DNA of 11,323 nt. Origin: Bacillota bacterium. Its GTDB lineage: Bacteria; Bacillota; Clostridia; Oscillospirales; Ruminococcaceae. The stretch spans positions 1 to 11,323 of the forward strand of contig JAEXNS010000083.1 of NCBI GenBank assembly GCA_023439605.1. The letters run 5' to 3'. The notes below the pieces were generated by a model, which saw only the letters and a list, made by a program, of their open reading frames with translations, was not told where the DNA came from and did not search any database. Positions 6,364 through 11,323 of the stretch are shown here, in pieces. Each line of letters starts with the position of its first letter. Position 1 is the stretch's first letter. The position numbers and the translations under genes were made by a program.

Positions 6364-7620
6364 TTAATTTATTTCTATAACTCCGTTTATTTTGACATAC
6401 TTGTTTTGGCCAGTAACAACTCTAAAAATGACTTCATTTGGTCCTTCAAGATTTTTTAAAGCCATAGAGCAATAATCTTTGTCACTAAAAATACTATGCT
6501 CGATTAAATTTGAGCTTTGACACACTCGGTTCAAGTACATATCCACATATCCACCATTTGATGATACAAGTTCATAAGAAAATCCAACAATATCTGCCTC
6601 AGTATTTAGTATATAATCAGTTTGAACATTTGTAAGTTGTGTAAAATCCGTATATTTGAAATTATCATACTTAATAACATCAGGTCTTAGAACATTGTTC
6701 AAATCAATAGCCTTAATTTCTTTTTTATTTGTTACATTTTCATCAATTATCTTTTTAACACTTTCAAAAAATAAATTATAGCCGATATTATTAAAGAAGG
6801 TTTCGGAAATTTTTAAAGTATTTATATCTATATTTGCCGTTTTATATGTATTTATCAAGTCAATATAATTTAATTTATAGAAGTTTGATATTTCAATAAT
6901 GGCATTTGTATATGCGTCATATTCAGGGGCATAATATACTATAGGTATTATTTCGATTTTATGATTTTTCTTTTTTAAATTTCTTATTATTGCTTCATAG
7001 TTGTTGTAAAAATCATTTATATCATAGTTCAAATCATTATAGTAAAAACTTATAAATGCTATGTCACATGAAGAAAGATCATTCATCATTACTTTATAAT
7101 ATCCGCCAAAAGATACTCCACCACTTGTTGAAAGGTTTGTGAAATTTACATTTGATCCGTATTTTTGCTTTATATCATTAGAAAGAAGATTATACCATTT
7201 TTCGTTTTCAGCCACACCTTCACTAAATCCAGTGCTGTCACCAATTATAGCTACATTTATATCAGATTTCTTTTCTAATTTACTATATACATTTGTAAAA
7301 GTAGCTGGTCATCCAGCATTTGAAGTAATAGCTTCAGTTTCTGCTGATGTTACTGATTCTGTTTGTTCTTCAAAATTTATTTTTTCAGTAACTACAGAAG
7401 TTACTTCAGTTTCTCTTGTTTTTTCGGTAACGTCAACTGGTTTTTTTTCAGGATTACTATTATACTCGTTGTGAAGTTTTTCAAGTTCTTTTTTTGTGGA
7501 CGTATATTCTTTTTGATAATCAATGAAAGATATTGTAACAACGATAACAATTAATATACTTGATATTATTGCTATATATTTATGTAACTTTTCTTTTTTA
7601 ACTGTTTTCTTTTCTAACAT
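6364..7620 (-). pseudogene. membrane-anchored SGNH/GDSL-hydrolase-like protein, interrupted by an in-frame TGA
   Basis: One continuous frame of 419 codons, including an internal TGA at 7309-7311 and the final TAA. From ATG 7620 there is a basic N-terminus, one membrane helix (about 15-36), a Thr/Glu/Ser-rich linker (about 40-103), the TGA, then an SGNH-like domain. Its first block, VAIIGDSTG, lies just after the TGA, and a YYND block corresponds to the usual GxND. The block where the family has DxxHPN reads SETFFNN, so the catalytic Asp and His appear lost. A beta-rich tail of about 110 residues follows. TGG to TGA is the simplest change. Without readthrough only a 103-residue membrane peptide is made; the rest would need internal initiation, for example GTG 7215, which has no good SD. 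It precedes the kinase in one operon. A sequencing error is also possible. Confidence 0.8.
7309..7311 (-). other. internal in-frame TGA codon in the SGNH-like gene
   Basis: The minus strand reads AAT GCT GGA TGA CCA GCT ACT, that is N-A-G-stop-P-A-T, with an open frame on both sides. The following base is C, a context known to favour leaky UGA reading. TGG at this place would give Trp. Confidence 0.85.
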
Positions 7621-7628
7621 ATTAAACA

Positions 7629-7633
7629 TCCTT
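7629..7633 (-). promoter_or_regulatory. ribosome binding site of the SGNH-like gene
   Basis: AAGGA on the minus strand, eight bases before ATG 7620. An ATG at 7629 overlaps this site, so 7620 is the better start. Confidence 0.6.
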
Positions 7634-7682
7634 ATTTAAAGTTTTGTTATGTTCAAACTAAGTGAATAAACACATTTATTAT

Positions 7683-7711
7683 ATTATACGATTTCTGTTT
7701 TTAATTGTCAA
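7683..7711 (-). promoter_or_regulatory. consensus sigma-A promoter of the SGNH-kinase operon
   Basis: On the minus strand TTGACA (7706-7711), a 17-bp spacer and TATAAT (7683-7688): both boxes match the consensus fully. The expected start of transcription is near 7676, giving a leader of about 56 bases. A second TTGACA lies at 7719-7724. The promoter is intact although the gene behind it is interrupted. Confidence 0.88.
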
Positions 7712-7743
7712 GAAAAATGTCAAAATCAAGGTTAACTATGTTG

Positions 7744-7751
7744 CTTAAAAG
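7744..7751. repeat. target-site duplication, left, element copy 5
   Basis: CTTAAAAG, repeated exactly at 7884-7891, abutting both ends of element copy 5. Confidence 0.85.
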
Positions 7752-7883
7752 GTTACTATTCAGTCACTAAAGGTAAAGTTGATGGTTTCGCAAGGGTTTC
7801 GACTCTGCGGAGTCGACCGGGCTTTCCGGTCGCCCTGGACCTTCGGTAAAATATCTCTGCCTTACATATGGCTGAATAGTGAC
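7752..7883 (-). mobile_element. MITE-like element copy 5 (132 bp), reverse orientation
   Basis: Ends GTTACTATTCAGTCA and TGGCTGAATAGTGAC; read on the minus strand it has the same order of motifs as copies 2-4 (CATATG near the left end, TTTTACCGAAGGTCC, CCAGG/CCTGG-like hairpin, invariant hairpin at 7800-7815). The perfect 8-bp flanking duplication makes this the clearest insertion in the window and probably the youngest. It sits upstream of the consensus promoter of the SGNH operon, about 40 bp beyond its -35 box, in the divergent intergenic region. Confidence 0.92.
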
Positions 7884-7891
7884 CTTAAAAG
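7884..7891. repeat. target-site duplication, right, element copy 5
   Basis: CTTAAAAG, an exact copy of 7744-7751. Confidence 0.85.
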
Positions 7892-7911
7892 TTATGCTAT
7901 ATATCTTTGTG

Positions 7912-7925
7912 GTTGGATAGTAACA
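7912..7925. repeat. possible solitary element end
   Basis: GGTTGGATAGTAAC matches the element right end GGCTGAATAGTAAC at 12 of 14 bases, but no matching left end or duplication is visible. It may be a decayed remnant or chance. Confidence 0.3.
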
Positions 7926-8005
7926 CTATGTTATGTAAATAATATAATTTTTATATTATTTTAAAATATATATTCTATGAAAAACAATTTATTTGTTAAA
8001 AAAGA

Positions 8006-8034
8006 TTGAAAAGAATAATTAATAGTAATATAAT
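8006..8034 (+). promoter_or_regulatory. promoter of the sensor-GGDEF gene
   Basis: TTGAAA (8006-8011), a 17-bp spacer and TATAAT (8029-8034), about 52 bases before the ATG at 8087. Five of six -35 bases and all -10 bases match the sigma-A consensus. Confidence 0.7.
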
Positions 8035-8086
8035 TATATTAAAGAATAAAATCATAGTTTTAAATTTTAAGTAAAGGAGGGACAAC

Positions 8087-10003
8087 ATGAATCAAAATAA
8101 AAATATTGCAGTTTTAGTTTCTAGTATAGATGAAAAATATCAAAATTTAATTATAAAAGGAATACGTGATTATGCTAAAAAAATAAATTATAACGTAAGT
8201 GTTTTTATTGCATTTGGAGGAATGATTGATTCAAAGGAATATGACATTGGTGAATATAATATATACAACTTAATAGATACTGATAAATTTGATGGTGCTA
8301 TACTTTTGACAAATACAGTATCTTCTGCGGGAATAGTTGCATCTATAATACGGAAATTGAAAGCAAAAAACATACCCATAGTTAGTATAGATAATGATTT
8401 TGAAGATATGTATTATATAGGCATAGACAACTATAAAGGCATGGAGTTGATTTTAGAGCATTTTATTCAAGTACATAAAAAAACAAGAATAAATTACATT
8501 TCAGGAGCATATGAAAATTCTGAAAGCATGGAAAGATATTCTGCATATAAACATGTTTTAGCAAAGTATGATATACCAGTAGAAGAAGAAAGGGTATATA
8601 TAGGTAGTTTTAATTCACGTGATGGAAGCAATGCTGTAAAAAAATTTTTGGATTCAGGTTTACCAGAACCAGAAGTAATAGTTGCAGCAAATGACACAAT
8701 GGCATTGGCAGCAATTATAGAGCTGGAGAACAAGGGAAAAAGAGTACCAGAAGATATTTTGGTATCTGGTTTTGACAATATTTATGAAGCTAAAAATTAT
8801 TCACCAAGCATAACATCCGTAAAAAGACCATTATATAAATCTGGATTTATTGCATGTCAAAAAATATATAATCATATTGAAAATAAAAATCCACAAAGAG
8901 TCGAAATGCTAGATATTTCAGCAGTTTTTTTAGAAAGTTGCGGATGCAGTAAAAATAAACTTTCTATTGACGATGTAAAAACCTACAAAAAAATAAATTC
9001 AAGACTTATTGAAAATTATGAAATGGCTATTCCATTTCTTGCAGATATGAATGCTGAACTAACGGCTTGTTCGGATATAAATGCATTTTTAACAACATTG
9101 AAAAAATACGTTTTAGATATACATTGTGATAAATTTTATCTTTGTTTATGCGATAATTGGATGGGAGATATAGACAACGGGAGTCTAATTAACAACAATT
9201 ATTTGAAAAATGGTTATACAGAAAAAATGTACATGCCTATTGTATTTGAAAACAATAAATTTCATAAGACTTGTAGTTTTAAATCAAAAGATGTTTTGCC
9301 AGATTTGTTTAAGCTAGAAAATGATAAGAGTAACATTTATTACTTTTCTCCAATTCATCATAATGATAGATGTTTTGGATACTTAGTTATATGTGGTAGT
9401 AATTTCCCTCTTTCAAACCCATTATACAACTCTTTGGTTATGGGTATAGGTAATGGACTAGAGCATATAAGAAAAATGACTTGTTTAAATAATTTAGTTC
9501 AAGAACTGGATATGCTATCTATCTTCGATCCTTTGACGAATATTTACAACAGAAATGGTTTTATGAGATTTGCAAGAAATATATTGCACAAAGGAGAAAA
9601 ACATAAGCCAGTTGTACTTATGTTTATAGACATGGATGGCTTAAAGTATATAAATGATACCTATGGGCACCAAGAAGGAGATATAGCTATTGTAACTTTG
9701 GCAAACACACTTAAGGAAGTCTGTGTAAATGGTGAGGTTTTTTCTAGATATGGTGGAGATGAGTTTATTATACTTGCACAAAATCATAAAAAAATAGATG
9801 CTGAAAAATTAAAAGGTAAGATAGAAGACAGTTTGTTAAAATATAATTTTTCTTCAAATAAAGAATATAATGTAGAGGCTAGTATTGGTTATTTTATTAC
9901 ATCTTTTAAAGAAGATACATCTATATATGATTTGATTAGTTTAGCAGATAAAAAAATGTATGAAAACAAAAAAATTAAACATCAAGAAAAGACGATAACT
10001 TAA
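8087..10003 (+). CDS. soluble LacI-type ligand-sensor diguanylate cyclase
   Basis: A 638-residue protein with no signal peptide or membrane helix. Residues about 5-285 form a periplasmic-binding-like domain of the LacI/GalR type (IPIVSIDND, YSAYKHVL, VIVAANDTMALAAI, VPEDILVSGFDN, SITSVKRP), but the N-terminal helix-turn-helix that LacI regulators have is absent. A middle region (about 300-465) resembles a GAF-like sensor. The C-terminal GGDEF domain (about 475-630) is intact: DMDGLKYINDTYGH at 515-528 and GGDEF at 556-560. The inhibitory RxxD site is missing (VNGE). Known role of GGDEF: two GTP to cyclic-di-GMP. I infer a cytoplasmic enzyme controlled by a small ligand, probably a sugar by family analogy. 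Strong SD AAAGGAGG (8073-8080). The last codons form part of the terminator stem. Confidence 0.93.
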   Translation: MNQNKNIAVLVSSIDEKYQNLIIKGIRDYAKKINYNVSVFIAFGGMIDSKEYDIGEYNIYNLIDTDKFDGAILLTNTVSSAGIVASIIRKLKAKNIPIVSIDNDFEDMYYIGIDNYKGMELILEHFIQVHKKTRINYISGAYENSESMERYSAYKHVLAKYDIPVEEERVYIGSFNSRDGSNAVKKFLDSGLPEPEVIVAANDTMALAAIIELENKGKRVPEDILVSGFDNIYEAKNYSPSITSVKRPLYKSGFIACQKIYNHIENKNPQRVEMLDISAVFLESCGCSKNKLSIDDVKTYKKINSRLIENYEMAIPFLADMNAELTACSDINAFLTTLKKYVLDIHCDKFYLCLCDNWMGDIDNGSLINNNYLKNGYTEKMYMPIVFENNKFHKTCSFKSKDVLPDLFKLENDKSNIYYFSPIHHNDRCFGYLVICGSNFPLSNPLYNSLVMGIGNGLEHIRKMTCLNNLVQELDMLSIFDPLTNIYNRNGFMRFARNILHKGEKHKPVVLMFIDMDGLKYINDTYGHQEGDIAIVTLANTLKEVCVNGEVFSRYGGDEFIILAQNHKKIDAEKLKGKIEDSLLKYNFSSNKEYNVEASIGYFITSFKEDTSIYDLISLADKKMYENKKIKHQEKTIT

Positions 10004-10022
10004 TAGTTATCGTCTTTTCTTG
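9983..10022. terminator. bidirectional terminator with a stop codon in its loop
   Basis: A perfect 18-bp inverted repeat (9983-10000 with 10005-10022) and a 4-base TAAT loop. The left arm encodes the end of the sensor-GGDEF protein and its TAA stop (10001-10003) lies in the loop. The A-rich left arm and T-rich right arm give a U tract on both strands, so it can also serve the convergent nucleotidase gene that ends at 10024. Confidence 0.88.
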
Positions 10023-10023
10023 A

Positions 10024-10599
10024 TTATGGATTTAATTTTTTTATAACACTATATATCTCTTCCCAGCTATTACACCTGAATTTTGTTTTATTATCCGCTT
10101 CAAAACATTCATTCCAAGGATATGCATAACATATTTTTATATAGTCAGCTGTGATTAAGTTTCCGTGATGGTCTTTTAAATCAGAAAGGTTTTTATGATA
10201 GTCGTCTATAAGTAAATCTATCTTTAAAAATTGTTTATTTTTTATACAAATTAAATTGTGTCTTAAATCTATTTCAGGGAAATTTCTTTGCAACCATCCT
10301 TCTTTTTTGAAAAAATTTCTAGGTTCGGTTGCAGTAACTATTAGTATTCGATGTCCATCTTCAATAAGCTTTTTTATATATAATTGACTTTCATGAGATA
10401 CAGTTATGTTTTTCCATACCTTTTTATCTAAAAAATAATCTTTGATTTTATCTTTATAATCAGGAATAACAAAATCATCTATTCTATATCTTTTTATATC
10501 GGATAATATCAAGTTATCGTTTGCATCAACGTTATATAGTTTTATTAGTTCTTCAGTTAAGTTATTTAGTACATTATCGCAGTCTACTCCAATAATCAT
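10024..10599 (-). CDS. 5'(3')-deoxyribonucleotidase-like HAD phosphatase (NT5C family)
   Basis: A 191-residue soluble protein of the HAD superfamily. Motif I is DCDNVLN with D6 (nucleophile) and D8; motif II is the Thr in VTATEPR (about 89-91); motif III holds a Lys near 126 and D132-D133 in LLIDDYHKNL. The DCDNVLN start and the ATEPRNFFKKEGWL segment are typical of the bacterial NT5C/5'(3')-deoxyribonucleotidase group, whose characterised members remove phosphate from deoxynucleoside monophosphates. The exact substrate is unknown. ATG 10599 has the SD AAAGGAAG (10608-10615) and its own promoter. It converges on the sensor-GGDEF gene, with the stop two bases from the shared terminator. Confidence 0.87.
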   Translation of the reverse strand: MIIGVDCDNVLNNLTEELIKLYNVDANDNLILSDIKRYRIDDFVIPDYKDKIKDYFLDKKVWKNITVSHESQLYIKKLIEDGHRILIVTATEPRNFFKKEGWLQRNFPEIDLRHNLICIKNKQFLKIDLLIDDYHKNLSDLKDHHGNLITADYIKICYAYPWNECFEADNKTKFRCNSWEEIYSVIKKLNP

Positions 10600-10642
10600 T
10601 ATAATTACTTCCTTTTAAATTAAGATTTTAAAATATATCTTT

Positions 10643-10672
10643 ATTATACTATAAAAATTGCAAATTTGTAAA
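10643..10672 (-). promoter_or_regulatory. promoter of the nucleotidase gene
   Basis: On the minus strand TTTACA (10667-10672), an 18-bp spacer and TATAAT (10643-10648), about 45 bases before ATG 10599. Confidence 0.65.
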
Positions 10673-10703
10673 GAGTTAATAATATGTATTTTATTAACAA
10701 AAT

Positions 10704-10736
10704 AAAGGCATTTTGATTTTATATCAAAATGCCTTT
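10704..10736 (-). terminator. rho-independent terminator of the dockerin gene
   Basis: A perfect 14-bp stem (AAAGGCATTTTGAT, 10704-10717, with ATCAAAATGCCTTT, 10723-10736) and a 5-base loop. On the minus strand it is followed by a T-rich run (ATTTTGTT) and lies about 30 bases after the dockerin gene stop. Confidence 0.85.
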
Positions 10737-10767
10737 AAATTTTATAGGAGTAAAATAGATTTCAAAA

Positions 10768-11323
10768 TTATTTTCCTAATTTAACATTATCGCCTAAAAT
10801 TGCTTGTTTAAGTATTGCAGCGTCTGATATTTCAACTACACCATCTCCAGAAACATCTGCTAGCTTTAGTTGAGTGCTATTTAATTCTATTTCTCTAACT
10901 AAGTATTGGCAAATTAAAAGCAAGTCTGCATTATCTATTTTTTCGTCACCGTTTAAATCACCATATTTTTCAGTTGTAACAGAACTATCAGAAACTAGTT
11001 TTAAAATACCATAATCAGATGTACTTGTCCAGCCTGCACCAGTTAAGTCATTCCAATTACTCATATCAACTCTAGTACCTGATTCATCTGCATCATTTAC
11101 TTGAACATCGAAACCAAGAATTTGGTTGTCACTGAAGGCTCCAGTTGTATTTGGAATAGCAAACTCAACCAAGTATCTTATAGAACCTGTAGGTAAAATA
11201 GTTACTGCAGATTTATAACTGTCAATTGTTTTGTTTGAGCTTGTGGATTTTCCGTTTTCATAATTTGTTCTGAATTGTCCATCGTCGGATTGATAAAAAG
11301 CAGTTTTAGCGTTGTTTTCATCA
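10768..11323 (-). CDS. CBM9-dockerin protein, C-terminal part only
   Basis: The frame stays open to the window edge, so the start lies outside; 184 residues are visible. Residues 1 to about 112 resemble the family 9 carbohydrate-binding module often found at the end of xylanases: YLVEFAIP, ILGFDVQVNDAD, and WND followed by YGILKLV. Residues about 120-177 are a type I dockerin with two calcium-binding repeats: DLNGDEKIDNAD and DVSGDGVVEISD, each followed by a helix. Dockerins bind cohesins and attach enzymes to a cellulosome or to the cell surface. The two residues that usually set cohesin choice (Ser-Thr in Clostridium thermocellum) read Asn-Ala and Ile-Ser here. I infer a secreted plant-polysaccharide enzyme such as a xylanase; the catalytic domain is not visible. 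Confidence 0.9.
   Translation of the reverse strand, partial: DENNAKTAFYQSDDGQFRTNYENGKSTSSNKTIDSYKSAVTILPTGSIRYLVEFAIPNTTGAFSDNQILGFDVQVNDADESGTRVDMSNWNDLTGAGWTSTSDYGILKLVSDSSVTTEKYGDLNGDEKIDNADLLLICQYLVREIELNSTQLKLADVSGDGVVEISDAAILKQAILGDNVKLGK

Noticed and set aside
7309..7311. UGA as tryptophan by an altered genetic code
   Set aside because: Tryptophan is coded by TGG in the other genes inspected here, and the kinase gene ends in TGA, so the standard code is the better reading.
7309..7311. UGA as selenocysteine
   Set aside because: The codon lies in a linker before the catalytic domain, away from any redox motif, and I see no clear bacterial SECIS hairpin just downstream.
7139..7474. 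Plus-strand open frame opposite the SGNH-like gene
   Set aside because: Antisense shadow of the repetitive Thr/Glu/Ser linker. The minus-strand frame has the promoter, ribosome binding site, membrane helix and GDS motif.
7779..7964. Open frame on the plus strand across element copy 5
   Set aside because: It starts within the mobile element, runs into AT-rich intergenic DNA, and shows no domain or good ribosome binding site.

Overview
The window is very AT-rich (by eye about 30% GC), with strong Shine-Dalgarno (SD) sites, sigma-A-type promoters and AT-loaded rho-independent terminators. It carries a type I dockerin protein and several multi-domain cyclic-di-GMP proteins. Together these point to an anaerobic, fibre-degrading Firmicute of the class Clostridia. 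This is inference; no rRNA or other marker gene is present.

Layout from left to right. (1) 1-1788, plus strand: the 3' part of a membrane-bound GGDEF-EAL protein. (2) 1797-2110: a 314-bp non-coding mobile element with a hairpin-rich interior. (3) 2118-2573, minus: a guanine deaminase-like enzyme. (4) 2644-2775: a second, short copy of the element, lying between divergent genes. (5) 2845-5277, plus: a transmembrane sensor with HAMP, PAS, degenerate GGDEF (AGDEF) and HD-GYP domains, closed by a clear terminator. (6) 5402-5710: two direct copies of the element that share one outer target-site duplication. (7) 5769-7620, minus: a two-gene operon of an SGNH-hydrolase-like membrane protein broken by an in-frame TGA and a guanylate-kinase-like enzyme, transcribed from a consensus promoter at 7683-7711. 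(8) 7752-7883: a fifth element copy in reverse orientation. (9) 8087-10003, plus: a soluble LacI-type sensor fused to an intact GGDEF domain. (10) 10024-10599, minus: a 5'(3')-deoxyribonucleotidase-like HAD enzyme, convergent with the previous gene over a shared terminator. (11) 10768-11323, minus: the C-terminal end of a CBM9-dockerin protein.

Functionally the window is dominated by cyclic-di-GMP turnover: one GGDEF-EAL, one AGDEF-HD-GYP and one sensor-GGDEF. They are interleaved with three enzymes of purine or nucleotide chemistry (guanine deaminase, GMP-kinase-like, deoxynucleotidase) that act on or near the guanine nucleotide pool. Promoters, terminators and strand changes show these are separate transcription units, so this is a neighbourhood and not one pathway operon.

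The most distinctive non-genic content is a family of miniature inverted-repeat elements. There are five copies with 13-15 bp terminal inverted repeats, 8-bp target-site duplications, an invariant 16-nt hairpin, and a neighbouring hairpin that shows compensatory base changes between copies. All sit between genes. I found no tRNA, rRNA, CRISPR array, transposase gene or recognisable riboswitch.
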